In this document: positions 1 to 8,830 of the stretch, in pieces
Layout of the letters: every line of letters starts with the position of its first letter
Numbering within the stretch: position 1 is the stretch's first letter
Notes under the pieces: model-generated
What the model was told of the DNA's origin: nothing
Database searches by the model: none
The model's input: the letters and a program-made list of their open reading frames with translations, nothing else
Source: Acidimicrobiia bacterium
GTDB taxonomy: Bacteria; Actinomycetota; Acidimicrobiia; Spongiisociales; ZC4RG35
DNA length: 40,585 bases
Assembly (NCBI GenBank): GCA_012270885.1
Contig: JAAXHN010000038.1
Span: 1-40,585 of the forward strand
Reading direction: 5' to 3'
Program-made: the position numbers and the translations under genes

Positions 1-30
1 TGTAACCCACCTCTGTGGGAACGACAGCTA

Positions 31-60
31 GAGGTTGCCATGTCGCTTCGCTCCTCGCAA
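31..60. repeat. Short dispersed palindromic-type repeat
   Basis: The core GCTTCGCTCCTCGCAA, preceded by GGTTGCCATGTC, matches a short repeat family I recall from intergenic regions of many unrelated bacteria (TTGC..GCGAAGC..GCAA type). Read on the minus strand it is TTGCGAGGAGCGAAGCGAC followed by a GGCAA arm, so TTGC and GCAA form the outer arms. It lies in an AT-richer spacer just beyond the tmRNA 3' end. Only one copy is visible here, so the assignment rests on recognising the consensus and not on repetition within the window. Confidence 0.45.
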
Positions 61-137
61 TAAAAATTTGGGTACGTAATGCTGAGATTAGCATGAGTAT
101 TATTCGAAGTAAAGACTCGCCGCAAATCGGTACGTCA

Positions 138-396
138 TGGTGGAGCTGGGGAGAATTGAACTCCCGTCCGTCGGGCGGACACCGGGCTTGCTACGACCAT
201 TCCCGAGTCTGCGGCTTGCGGCTGCCGCCACGCCGGGTCGTGCGGATCCGAGGATCCGGCCGCCGGATCTTTCTCCGGTGCCAGCGGTCTTTGCCGGCTG
301 TCAGCGGGTCTCTCCCCGCCGTCCACCGCTGCTTCTGGTGCCAGGCTGCAGCGGTCCGGCCCCGCGTGCCATTGCTGGTCGCGATGATTCTCGTCG
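138..396 (-). ncRNA. ssrA: tmRNA gene, 3' portion only (truncated)
   Basis: Read on the minus strand, the segment ends in a T-arm (GGGAG-TTCAATT-CTCCC) followed by CAGCTCCACCA at 148-138, the signature 3' end of tmRNA with encoded CCA. Just upstream is GGGAATGGTCGTAG, similar to the stretch preceding the T-arm in mycobacterial tmRNA. Further upstream is a perfect 8-bp hairpin (arms 325-332 and 348-355) whose loop contains CCTGGCACCAG, as expected for a pseudoknot. An 8-bp GATCCGGC/GCCGGATC hairpin lies near 254-270. No 5' acceptor strand (GGGGCU-like) and no tag reading frame ending in ALAA-like residues is found, because the IS481 remnant begins at 397. I read this as a truncated, probably non-functional copy. 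The 5' limit is uncertain. Confidence 0.6.
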
Positions 397-681
397 CTAG
401 ATGTCAGTTCGCGTGAGGTTGTTGGCGCGTGATGCGGGTGGTCCGCCGACGGCGGCGTGGTGTCGGTGACAGTTGTAGTCGTGGATCCAGCGTTGGAGGC
501 GGATGCGCCGCTCGGACTCGGACCGGAACCTGAAGTTGTAGAGGAACTCATCGGTGAGGATGCGGTTGAAGCGCTCTGCCTACCGTCTTGATGTCGAAGT
601 GTACCAACTCGCCCGGCGAGCTGCGCTCATAGCGGCGTACCGGCCGCCCCGTCGGCGGTCGATCCACAACAGCCGGTTCAG
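397..681 (-). mobile_element. IS481-family transposase remnant, internally deleted
   Basis: Two collinear pieces of an IS481/rve transposase are visible. The first reads LNRLLWIDR, shifts by one base, then continues PTGRPVRRYERSSPGELVHF-DIKTVGR, the stretch around the first catalytic Asp (VHxDIK). The second, in another frame, begins AERFNRILTDEFLYNF and ends HDYNCHRHHAAVGGPP..RANNLTRTDI with TAG at 399-397. That is the family's C-terminus: the glutamate region, then the YN.HRPH.A.GG.PP motif. The central catalytic core between them is deleted near 575-580. No inverted repeats or target duplication were recognised. The element separates the tmRNA fragment from the truncated GCS2 gene. Confidence 0.75.
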
Positions 682-1471
682 CCCTTTTCAACCGGTAGAG
701 CATCCTCAGCAGGCACACATAGACAGTGGCCACCGCTAAAGCATCATCGATCTTGGTGCACATGTCGGTGACCCGCATCTCCAAAGTGGGGTAGATGCTG
801 CTGGGTCTGATGTCCCACCACACCTCACTGGGGCTTTGGATGACTCCCGCCCCGATCAGGACGTCGAGGTGCCGCTTATAGGCGCTCCAGCTCTCGAACA
901 ACTCCGGGTGGCGAGTGCGCGGCATCCCGTGGCCGACATAGAGGCGGAAACACTTCAACCCGGTGTCATTTCCTCCCCAAAAAGGAGAAGAGGTACTCAA
1001 GGCCAGCAGATGGGCAAGAAAATAGGAGACCTGGCCCATCAGGTCGATCCGCAAATCACGATCCTCTATGCCCACATGGACATGCATTCCACAAATCACC
1101 ATCCGGCGGGCCAGGGACTGGACTCTCCCTTCCAGCATCAGGTAGCGCTCTCCAATCGATACTTTCTGTTGCCACCACTGTGCAAAGGGATGCGTGGAGG
1201 CGGCAATCACTTCCATCCCGTACTCCCGGGCCACGCCGATCACGGTTCTCCGCAGATACCGCAGATCCTGACCCAAGGCGTCGATAGAGGAGTAAGGTCT
1301 GGTACTCACTTCGATCTGGGAGCGCAACAACTCGTGTGTCACTCGGTCTCCCAATAGTTCCTGGCACCTGTCGAACAAATCGGGATCCGGATCGGTAACC
1401 AGGTTTCTCGTTTGAGGATCGATCAACATGTACTCTTCTTCGATCCCCACCGTGAACGACGGCCTATCCAT
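548..1471 (-). pseudogene. GCS2 (YbdK-type) ligase copy 1, C-terminus replaced by IS481 sequence
   Basis: The open frame encodes 307 residues. The first roughly 260 align closely with the intact gene at 1593-2732: the GIEEEYMLIDP opening, ELLRSQIEVST, the GMHVHVGIED metal/substrate region, SSPFWGGNDTG and TLEMRVTDMCTKIDDA. Identity stops after VCLLRMLYRLKR. The next roughly 45 residues are transposase sequence (RRYERSSPGELVHF), so about 110 residues of the native C-terminus are missing. A good ribosome site (AGGAG, 7 nt spacing) precedes the ATG, so the chimeric protein could still be made. Loss of the C-terminal third makes activity unlikely. It lies 121 bp downstream of its paralogue. Confidence 0.8.
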
Positions 1472-1592
1472 CCCGCCGCTCCTTTCTCAACGGTGTTTTG
1501 CTGGGGAAAAGGATATTCACCGATGTCACTTTGGACCCCCTGAGAGCGACTTGGTTTCTTCCCACACCCGCAAGGCCACCTAGCCAAGCCGC

Positions 1593-2732
1593 CTAGGTCA
1601 GGTTGGCGGCTGTGTTGGCGGCGAGCATGTCCACCACCTGCACCAAGGCCTCCTGATCGGTGGCGCCACTGTTGAGCGCCCGACGGAAGGTCCACAATTG
1701 CTGCTCTGCGGAAGTGCCGTCCATCACTATCCGCCGCACATGCTGCAACTCGCTAACGCACCCTTTCTCCTCGGCGTCAGGCATCAACAGCGCGATCATC
1801 TCCTCGACCAACTCAGAGAAGGGCACCAGGCGTCTGAGTCCGAAGTCCAACAGGGATCCGGTCGAGCCGTACCGCTGGGCTCGCCAGACGTTTTCGTCCA
1901 AGAGGAACGTGGCATAGGAGCGCCACTTCTGGTTGTCGGTTCTAAGGCGGAACAGCATGCTGAGCAAGCACACATATACCGCCGCCACCGCGATAGCGTC
2001 CTCGATCTTGGTGCAGACATCTGTGATGCGCATCTCCAGGGTGGGATACCGGGCACTGGGACGAACATCCCACCACACTTTGGAGGCGTCTTCGATGATC
2101 CCGGCTCCCACCAGCACATCGACATGGCGATGATACGCACTCCAACTTTCGAAAGGCTCAGGAAGACCGGTGCGGGGGAGGCTGCGGAATACATTGAGCC
2201 GATAGCTCTTCAACCCGGTGTCGTTTCCTCCCCAAAATGGCGAAGAGGTGCTCAAGGCCAGCAGATGGGCAAGAAAATAGGTGATCTGTCCCATCAGGTC
2301 GATCCGCATTTCCGGGTCCTCAATGCCCACATGGACATGCATGCCCCCGGTTACCATTCGGCGAGCCACGGCTTGCATATCCCCGGCCAGCATCAGATAC
2401 CGTTCGTCCGGCACCACCTGCTGCTTCCACCACTGGGCGAAAGGGTGGGTGGATGAGGCAATCACCGCCATCCCGTATTCCCCGGCGGTATCAACCACCG
2501 TCTTGCGCAGACGGCGAAGATCATCACCCAGATCCTGCAGAGAGGCAAAGGGGCTGGTGCTCACCTCGATCTGGGAGCGCAACAACTCGTGGGTGACCCG
2601 TTCTCCCAACAGTTCCTTGCACCTGTCGAACATCGCCGGGTCGGGATCGGAGATGAGGTCCCTGGTCACAGGATCGACCAACATGTATTCCTCTTCGATT
2701 CCCAGGGTGAAAGAAGGTCTTTGCAGGGTCAT
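1593..2732 (-). CDS. Carboxylate-amine ligase, GCS2/YbdK family (intact copy)
   Basis: This 379-residue protein has the usual length for the YbdK branch of the GCS2 family, ATP-dependent ligases related to plant and proteobacterial glutamate-cysteine ligases. Visible signatures are GIEEEYMLVDP near the N-terminus (acidic metal ligands), HELLRSQIEVST, THPFAQWW, GGMHVHVGIEDPEMR in the middle, PFWGGNDTGLKSYR and PTLEMRITDVCTKIEDA. The expected activity is gamma-glutamyl-cysteine-type amide bond formation, but YbdK members have weak or unknown substrates, so the true substrate is open. The ATG at 2732 is preceded by GGGGAGG. It is transcribed away from the ornithine-cyclodeaminase-family gene and upstream of its truncated duplicate. 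Confidence 0.85.
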   Translation of the reverse strand: MTLQRPSFTLGIEEEYMLVDPVTRDLISDPDPAMFDRCKELLGERVTHELLRSQIEVSTSPFASLQDLGDDLRRLRKTVVDTAGEYGMAVIASSTHPFAQWWKQQVVPDERYLMLAGDMQAVARRMVTGGMHVHVGIEDPEMRIDLMGQITYFLAHLLALSTSSPFWGGNDTGLKSYRLNVFRSLPRTGLPEPFESWSAYHRHVDVLVGAGIIEDASKVWWDVRPSARYPTLEMRITDVCTKIEDAIAVAAVYVCLLSMLFRLRTDNQKWRSYATFLLDENVWRAQRYGSTGSLLDFGLRRLVPFSELVEEMIALLMPDAEEKGCVSELQHVRRIVMDGTSAEQQLWTFRRALNSGATDQEALVQVVDMLAANTAANLT

Positions 2733-2858
2733 TTGCCTCCCCTAGATCGACACTGCTATTGAGGATATCCGTTCTATCCGGTCCTCGGGATGAACATAAT
2801 GCTTTCGGATCCTTACATGTATTCAAGCCGTCCTGCGGGGCCTCATCGGGTCAGGCTT

Positions 2859-2864
2859 TAGAAT
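2859..2864 (+). promoter_or_regulatory. Probable -10 box of a leaderless promoter
   Basis: TAGAAT ends 7 nt before the GTG at 2872, which would place the transcription start at or next to the start codon. No Shine-Dalgarno sequence precedes the GTG. This arrangement is common in actinobacteria. A clear -35 box was not recognised. Confidence 0.45.
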
Positions 2865-2871
2865 CTCGGGC

Positions 2872-3795
2872 GTGATCCCTTATATCGACAAAGCTGCTAT
2901 GGCCAGACTGGCGCCCTATGGACAACTGGCCGAGCATCTTTTCCGAAGTCACCTCGACCCCAAAGCCCATATCCGCAGGGTGGTGTATTCACCACCGGGG
3001 GACGAGCGGGTCTTCTTGGGTCTTCCCGCTTGGCAACCGGGAGAGTCGCTGGGAGTGAAACTCGTCACTGTCTTTCCGGAGAACCCCGCAGCGAGGGGAA
3101 TGCCTTCCGTGCAAGCGGTGTACGTGCTGTTCGACGGAACCGACGGACGACCCCTGGCAATCATGGACGGTACCGAACTCACCTATCGAAAGACCTCGGC
3201 CGACTCGGCGCTGGGTTCCCGGCTGCTGTCCAGACCGGATAGCCGCACTCTGCTGATGGTGGGCGCCGGCGGACTGGCTCCTCACTTGATCGCCGCTCAC
3301 CGGGAGGTCCGGCCTTCCCTCGGTCGGGTGCTGATTTGGAACCGCACCCGACCGAAGGCTGCCAAGCTGGCCGCTGCCCTAGGTGCGGAAGTCGCCGATG
3401 ACCTGCAGGAGGCAATCCGTTCGGCTGACATCATCTCCACCGCCACCATGGCGCCGGAGCCGCTGATCTCGGGAGAGTTGCTTCGCCCCGGTACACATCT
3501 GGATCTGGTGGGCGCTTTCCTACCACATTGCCGGGAGGTGGACGATGAGGTGATCCGACGGGCGACCATCTTCGTGGACTCCCGGGACGCGGCGGTTCAC
3601 GAGTGCGGGGATCTGGTGATTCCACTCGAATCCGGTTTGATCACCGAAGACGACATCGGGGCCGACCTCTTCCAACTGTGCCGGGGAGATCACCCCGGCC
3701 GTCAGAATGAGAGTCAGATAACCCTATTCGAAAACGGCGGAGGTGGCCATCTGGATCTCATGACCGCCACTTTCATCCGCCAACAGAACGGGTGA
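2872..3795 (+). CDS. Ornithine cyclodeaminase / mu-crystallin family protein
   Basis: This 307-residue protein matches the family's length and layout. The substrate-binding N-terminal part has LGVKLVTVFPEN and the TYRKTSADSALGSRLLSRPD stretch. A Rossmann domain follows, with MVGAGGLAPH as the dinucleotide-binding loop, IWNRTRPKAAKLAA, and ADIISTATMAPEPLISGE. The family includes ornithine cyclodeaminases, ketimine and pyrroline-2-carboxylate reductases, and alanine dehydrogenases, so an NAD(P)-linked reaction on an amino-acid-derived imine is likely but the substrate is not fixed. The start is GTG with a -10 box 7 nt upstream. The gene is divergent from the GCS2 pair and converges on the defence island with 72 bp between stops. 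Confidence 0.85.
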   Translation: MIPYIDKAAMARLAPYGQLAEHLFRSHLDPKAHIRRVVYSPPGDERVFLGLPAWQPGESLGVKLVTVFPENPAARGMPSVQAVYVLFDGTDGRPLAIMDGTELTYRKTSADSALGSRLLSRPDSRTLLMVGAGGLAPHLIAAHREVRPSLGRVLIWNRTRPKAAKLAAALGAEVADDLQEAIRSADIISTATMAPEPLISGELLRPGTHLDLVGAFLPHCREVDDEVIRRATIFVDSRDAAVHECGDLVIPLESGLITEDDIGADLFQLCRGDHPGRQNESQITLFENGGGGHLDLMTATFIRQQNG

Positions 3796-3867
3796 GATCT
3801 GATCCACTTCCTTCACCAAGCCACAAGTCTCTCCAAGAGGCGGCCTGACGACATGCATCATTGCCAA

Positions 3868-4866
3868 TCAGTCCCTGAAAAACCAAGGCCGGGTTGGTGG
3901 CTCATGTTCATAGGAGTGTTCGCCCTCTTTGGAGATTGACTGCAGATCTTCATCGCTGAACAGCCTTTGGATGCCGCTCTGCTCTTCCTCCTTGATCTGA
4001 CGCGATCTCCGGGCCTCCTCCCTCATCTTAGGGAACTCCTCTGCGGCCATACGATATAGATAGCGCATGATTCTGTCTCCAGCCGGATGATCTGTGGCAA
4101 ATACCATGTGGTAGATCACTCTCCCGCGTTCGTTCCCAATCGCAAGGGCATGGGTTCTTTGGTAACCGAGTTCGTTCTCGAGTCGCCATCGCATGAGGTT
4201 GAGATACTCAAATTGTGCCTGTTCAGGGGTGAGTTCATCTTGCAGACGACTCACATAGATGTGGCGCCATTGATCTGTGCCGTACATCTTGGTTATCCGC
4301 TCAGCGTCTCTCTCGCTTACAGAACGGCCTTGCGTAGGCAAGAGACGTACAAACATCGATGGTGAGAACAATAAGAACAACTCGACTTTGTAGGGCCGTC
4401 CTGCTTTGAAATCCGCCAGAGTTTCTATGGTTCTCCACTCGGCTTCCAGGGTGTTCTGATCCAAGAAGGCAAAAGTTGGTGCCCACCCAAAACGACGTAG
4501 TTTCCGTAACTCCAGTGGGATCGTCTCATTGCAGTCGCCAGCAATGACCTTGAAGTCGCGATTTGCAAAATCCCTCCGCAGAACCTCTTCGAGGCGGATG
4601 GCTATGTGTTCTTTCTCGAAGAATCGCAGCCTCGTGAGTGGAGGATCATCTATCGTAAGAGCGATTCTGGCCGAGCCTTCGATGTCTTCCCCGGTCAGGC
4701 GGTCGAAGTTGTGTGGTTCCCCAGCGAACGCATCGATGTAAACCCTCTCATCCGCACTCTTGCTTGCAGTAGTGAAGGCTTCAAGATAACGACGCAGGAT
4801 ATCGAGTTTCCCCCGGGTCCAGAAACCCCACGGGCGACCTGCTCGCCTCCCGCTATCTGGCGGCAT
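3868..4866 (-). CDS. tcmP: Three-Cys-motif partner protein (TcmP)
   Basis: This protein of about 332 residues has the layout of TcmP, the family typically encoded beside Gp37/Gp68 three-Cys proteins. It has [20 protein letters not shown] near the start, then YIDAFAGEP (a methyltransferase-like first strand and loop), [26 protein letters not shown] and [13 protein letters not shown]. Most relatives I recall show a DPFG-type motif at the last position; here it reads LDQNT. This may mean a modified active site. The start is taken at ATG 4866, with ATGs at 4872 and 4899 possible; it overlaps the Gp37/68 stop by 14 bp, so translation is probably coupled. The C-terminal third is charged and predicted helical. 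The function of the family is unknown. Confidence 0.75.
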   Translation of the reverse strand: MPPDSGRRAGRPWGFWTRGKLDILRRYLEAFTTASKSADERVYIDAFAGEPHNFDRLTGEDIEGSARIALTIDDPPLTRLRFFEKEHIAIRLEEVLRRDFANRDFKVIAGDCNETIPLELRKLRRFGWAPTFAFLDQNTLEAEWRTIETLADFKAGRPYKVELFLLFSPSMFVRLLPTQGRSVSERDAERITKMYGTDQWRHIYVSRLQDELTPEQAQFEYLNLMRWRLENELGYQRTHALAIGNERGRVIYHMVFATDHPAGDRIMRYLYRMAAEEFPKMREEARRSRQIKEEEQSGIQRLFSDEDLQSISKEGEHSYEHEPPTRPWFFRD

Positions 4867-5599
4867 CAACATCAGGCATCTCGTCGTGGAAGGCACCATC
4901 CAGTTCTCTTCCACCGGCTTTGGGGGTGCGTCCTCCCCACTGTTTGAAAAAGAAAGGCACCCCCTCAAACCGACACTGGTCGCGAAGGTCTCTCACCCAC
5001 GCTTTCTGCATAGGGCGATAGCCGGGACCACTCTCCCCACCCGCTATCAACCAGTGGATGCCTGACAAGTCGAGATTCGGCAATGGTCCAAGCAGAGGTT
5101 CAGCACTGAGGAACCGCACTGAGGCACCTACGGTTCGCAGGTGATCCAGCCGGAAGGCGTAACGCATATTTTCCACACTCACCCCCATCCACACATTGGG
5201 TGGCCATACGAGGTCCTCGGCCAATAAGGACAGGCGCTTGGAGCGCTTGGTGAGGATCTGATAAGTGTGCCGCGGTGTCTCGGACATCACCTCGAAAACT
5301 CGACGTATGAAATCCAATGGCACATCAGGATGAAACAGATCGCTCATCGAGTTGACGAAAACGAGCTTGGGCACCTTCCATCCGTAGGGTATGTCGAGCG
5401 TCCGTTCGTGGAGCGTTAGAGCGAAGCCCGGACCGCTGGTTCTTGGGGAACCATCGTTCTGGTATTTGGGCTGCCCCATAGACCGCAGGCGAGCCGCCAT
5501 GGTCAGCGCGTAGCAGTTGTCGCAGCCTGGGGATGTCTTGTCGCAACCCGTCGTTGGGTTCCAGGTTGTCTCCGTCCACTCGATGCCTGATTTAGCCAT
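4853..5599 (-). CDS. Gp37/Gp68 family three-Cys protein (PF07505/DUF5131-like)
   Basis: This 248-residue protein opens with [16 protein letters not shown], the hallmark of phage Gp37/Gp68 proteins. It carries three closely spaced cysteines in [14 protein letters not shown] (C-x6-C-x2-C). Later blocks are [57 protein letters not shown] and PFFFKQWGG, all typical. The cysteine cluster suggests an iron-sulfur, possibly radical-SAM-like enzyme; this is inference. The ATG at 5599 is preferred over an upstream in-frame start at 5683 because the family begins at this point and AGAAGGGCGGG lies upstream. Its gene overlaps tcmP and follows the helicase by 90 bp. Confidence 0.85.
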   Translation of the reverse strand: MAKSGIEWTETTWNPTTGCDKTSPGCDNCYALTMAARLRSMGQPKYQNDGSPRTSGPGFALTLHERTLDIPYGWKVPKLVFVNSMSDLFHPDVPLDFIRRVFEVMSETPRHTYQILTKRSKRLSLLAEDLVWPPNVWMGVSVENMRYAFRLDHLRTVGASVRFLSAEPLLGPLPNLDLSGIHWLIAGGESGPGYRPMQKAWVRDLRDQCRFEGVPFFFKQWGGRTPKAGGRELDGAFHDEMPDVDAAR

Positions 5600-5689
5600 G
5601 CCCGCCCTTCTGTTGGTTTGGAGAGTTCCACCTTTTTCCAGGGTATTTGATAGGTGTGACAAGACACCACGACCCGTTAGCAAAGCAAC

Positions 5690-8600
5690 TCAGAGCACAG
5701 CCATCCAGCACACTACGCCAACGTCCTCTTCGGTTATGGGTTTCAGGCGAGGAACGGGTTCCACGGGACGGAGACCGTAGGACTTGACCACATTCACGAT
5801 GCGGACAGCTGCTTGACTGGGCGAGACGCCTCCTCCTACAGTGTCCCTTTTGATCCTATTTAATGCAGTACGTATCGGATTCGGCCTTCCGACCTGTAGC
5901 GCCCGGGCCACCTCTTCGGCTCCCGGGGGAAGTGGCACCGCGGGATCGCGAAGCACACTCAAGGCCCAGGCTTGAGCAGGACCTATCTGACCCTCGGTTG
6001 GTGACTCGGCCATTCGATTGTGCTTGTCCACGATGTCGGCAACAGCGTGTCCCCAGGCCGATTCCAGGTCGACTTCCGGGTGCTCCGCCCCGGGAGCGGG
6101 ACCAGGATTGATCCGGCGAAGTATCGGAGCCTCCTCTGAAGTGACAGACTTGGATGTCACATAACGCCAGTAGCGCTCACCAGACCGTGTACGGCAGGCG
6201 AAGAACACCCCTTTAGCGCCTTGAGACGGCACACCGGAGCCTTGTCGAAAAGCGGCACCAATTCCCCATGGCAAATCTCGCAATCGATCGAGCTCCCCTT
6301 CCTCCAAAGCCCGGCGTAACTCTTCTCGCAGTTCCTCACCGCTAAAAGCCTGTAACTCGTCGGCAGGATCGGTTTCATCCAGAAGGGAGACGTCACCCTC
6401 GGTCAGTCGCTTGGCGAAGGTTCGGAATGTGCGTTCCCTCCCTTCGATCACCTCCGACTCCATCCCATAAGTTTGGGCAGCAACCATCTTGCGCTGAATC
6501 GCTTCTTCCAATCTGAGTATCTCTTCGAGACTCCCCCCTACCGCAAGCATGGTGGTCAAGAAAACTTCCTCATGCGGGCTGAGCAGCCGGATGACCCTTC
6601 CGTTGCGTTGCACGACCCGCTGGGGATTCCAAGGCATGTCGTAGCTGATCACCGCGCCTGCTTGCTGGAGGTTCTGGCCCTCCGAGAGAACATCATTGCT
6701 CAACAGCAAATCGACTTCGCCTTCAGGAGGGGTGTAGTCGGAGGCCACCACTGTCTTAGGACAGAATCGAGAGAGGAGGGCGGTCCGCTGATCGGGGTCT
6801 GTCTCTTCACCCACCACCGTGACCCGCTCTCTGCCACCTACTCTCGGCGGCAGATGGAAATCGAGATAGCGGATGGTGTCAACGAAAGTTGCGAAAACTA
6901 CCACCTTCTGCGATGGTGACTCCTCAACCAACCTCATCAACAGGGAAAGTTTGGGATCCTCCGCCGGATCGATTACGGCAAGCTTTGCTTGAATCTCTTG
7001 CAACAGCGTCCGATCACGAGCTACGTCCTTACGATAAGACGGCAGAAGAACTTCAGTAGATAGCTGTTCCTCGTCTTCTAGGGTCTCGGCCAGCCACTCG
7101 GCCATTCCCACTTCGTCGATGCCCATCTTCACTGCTTCTAACAGGGATTCCCCGGTGGGCACAATTCCCTGGTCCCAGGCGTGAAGAAAGGCGTCGTGTG
7201 CCGTCAGCAACCTCTGAACCGACTTCAAGCAAGCCTCCCAGCACGACTCGAAGCGTTTCAGAATGCTTGATCGTAAGAGTCCCGCCAAGGTCGCTTCACT
7301 GACCGACTCCTCTTCTCCCAGACGGTAAGCACTGGGACGATAACGGGCCATGGTGAGATCGTTGATGGCGCTGGTGATGGCACCCACTAACCCGGGGTAC
7401 GCTGCATCCAAGTCGTAGCGCTCGGTTCTCAAGTGGGGTTCGGGAAACCGCACCGGAGTGCCGTCGGAGAAAGTGGCTCTGGGATACCGCTCTTCGATGA
7501 AGCGTCGATCGCGGCGGACGCTCACCATATCAGCCAGAGGGAACAGGATGTCCGGATTGAGATTCTCGGGATCCCTTTCATTGGCGCCAGCCCTCAAGAA
7601 CAGTGATCGCAGTGACCTTATGTTGTGCTCAGTGAAGGCGCGATCGTGGCGGGCAAAGCTCATCACCAGGTGATACATGTCCCACAGGCCATTGTTGATG
7701 GGGGTGGCGGTCAAGAGCACCAGATCTTTCTGTGCTCCTCCCAACATCTGGGACAAAGCGCGATACCAAGTGGTATCAGGGGAGCGGAGGGCGTGGCCTT
7801 CGTCGAAGATCACCAGGCGGTATACGTCCTTTTGGTTGTGGAGTCTCCGCTTTCCGCCTTCGCTTGTGAGCTGTTCCTCGGTTGCGAACTTCTGGTAGCT
7901 GATCACTTCCGCGGGGAGACGGGTCTGGCTGATCCGCTTCCGCCAATATTCGACCAACTGAGCAGGAGCCACCACCAAAGCATGATGGCCTCTCCTCAAG
8001 GCATATTCTTCGATGAAGGCGAGACCGATCTCGGTCTTCCCCGTTCCTACGCCATCAGCGTAGATGACCCCGTGGTGACGCTCAACAATCCGTAGGGCGC
8101 GGTTGAACCCATCCCGTTGAAAAGGCGCCAGTTGGACCGATTGGGGAACAATGTCCTCCGCAGGGCCGAATTCATCTTCATACAACTCCAGAAGAGCCCG
8201 TAGGTAGACCGTCTGGGGGTCTACCAATCCAGGATCAGGGAACAGCAGCTCCATGAGTTCCGACTTGTAATCGAGGGACTGATCCCATAAGTCATCGAAC
8301 CAACCAATGGCCCTTCCTGCTACCGGTGGGTTGTAATCCACCAAACCGAGTTCCAGGTTATTGAACATCCCCCCGCCGGTGAGATTGGCGGAGGTCACCA
8401 ACGCGGCGCGTGAATCGGCCTGGTCACCGAACAAATACGCTTTGCCATGCAGGAACTGTTCGGTGTAGCGCCGCACTTCCACCTCGGATTTGTCAAGCCA
8501 CTCCTGCAACGCGTACAGCCGGCGGGCCGCCCTGCTGGGTGGAAAGCGAGCCAGATTCCGATCATCTGTCAAGGCCAGCCGAGCCGTCTCGAACCTACTG

Positions 8601-8830
8601 AAGGGTAACTCGCCGCTCAAGCCAGGGGCGGGAGCCGCCCCGAGCAATAGTCGAACCCGGCGACCTCCGGAAGTGGCGACTGCCAAATGGTGAAGACCCC
8701 GCAGGTTGACATACCCGGTGGCCACCGACATCTGATGGCGGTTCTCGATGTCTCCCACCAAATAAGAGAGCCCCTCACCGTGGGTGGTGAACTTCCCTCG
8801 GTTATCGAGAAGGGACGGGCGACCCTCCAC
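5690..8830 (-). CDS. Phospholipase-D nuclease / SNF2-type helicase fusion
   Basis: This is a 1046-residue protein. The N-terminal 180 residues form a single-HKD phospholipase D domain, with H128 and K130 in FLHGKAYLFGDQADSRA and a trailing LVTSANLTGGG. A superfamily 2 helicase follows: Walker A GVGTGKTE (about 259-266), DEGH (343-346) and TATPIN (374-379). The C-terminal RecA lobe holds VVVFATFVDT, LLLSNDVLSEGQNLQ and QRNGRVIRL. The last 250 residues are a charged helical tail. GTG at 8830 lies directly after the methylase stop, with GAGGAGCT upstream, so the two genes are co-translated. A PLD nuclease, translocase and methylase together point to DNA restriction. It is not a DISARM DrmA/DrmB protein. 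Confidence 0.85.
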   Translation of the reverse strand: MEGRPSLLDNRGKFTTHGEGLSYLVGDIENRHQMSVATGYVNLRGLHHLAVATSGGRRVRLLLGAAPAPGLSGELPFSRFETARLALTDDRNLARFPPSRAARRLYALQEWLDKSEVEVRRYTEQFLHGKAYLFGDQADSRAALVTSANLTGGGMFNNLELGLVDYNPPVAGRAIGWFDDLWDQSLDYKSELMELLFPDPGLVDPQTVYLRALLELYEDEFGPAEDIVPQSVQLAPFQRDGFNRALRIVERHHGVIYADGVGTGKTEIGLAFIEEYALRRGHHALVVAPAQLVEYWRKRISQTRLPAEVISYQKFATEEQLTSEGGKRRLHNQKDVYRLVIFDEGHALRSPDTTWYRALSQMLGGAQKDLVLLTATPINNGLWDMYHLVMSFARHDRAFTEHNIRSLRSLFLRAGANERDPENLNPDILFPLADMVSVRRDRRFIEERYPRATFSDGTPVRFPEPHLRTERYDLDAAYPGLVGAITSAINDLTMARYRPSAYRLGEEESVSEATLAGLLRSSILKRFESCWEACLKSVQRLLTAHDAFLHAWDQGIVPTGESLLEAVKMGIDEVGMAEWLAETLEDEEQLSTEVLLPSYRKDVARDRTLLQEIQAKLAVIDPAEDPKLSLLMRLVEESPSQKVVVFATFVDTIRYLDFHLPPRVGGRERVTVVGEETDPDQRTALLSRFCPKTVVASDYTPPEGEVDLLLSNDVLSEGQNLQQAGAVISYDMPWNPQRVVQRNGRVIRLLSPHEEVFLTTMLAVGGSLEEILRLEEAIQRKMVAAQTYGMESEVIEGRERTFRTFAKRLTEGDVSLLDETDPADELQAFSGEELREELRRALEEGELDRLRDLPWGIGAAFRQGSGVPSQGAKGVFFACRTRSGERYWRYVTSKSVTSEEAPILRRINPGPAPGAEHPEVDLESAWGHAVADIVDKHNRMAESPTEGQIGPAQAWALSVLRDPAVPLPPGAEEVARALQVGRPNPIRTALNRIKRDTVGGGVSPSQAAVRIVNVVKSYGLRPVEPVPRLKPITEEDVGVVCWMAVL

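Noticed and set aside
138-560. Complete or two-piece tmRNA
   Set aside because: No 5' acceptor strand or tag ending in an ALAA-like sequence was found on either side, and the codons upstream of 396 are transposase.
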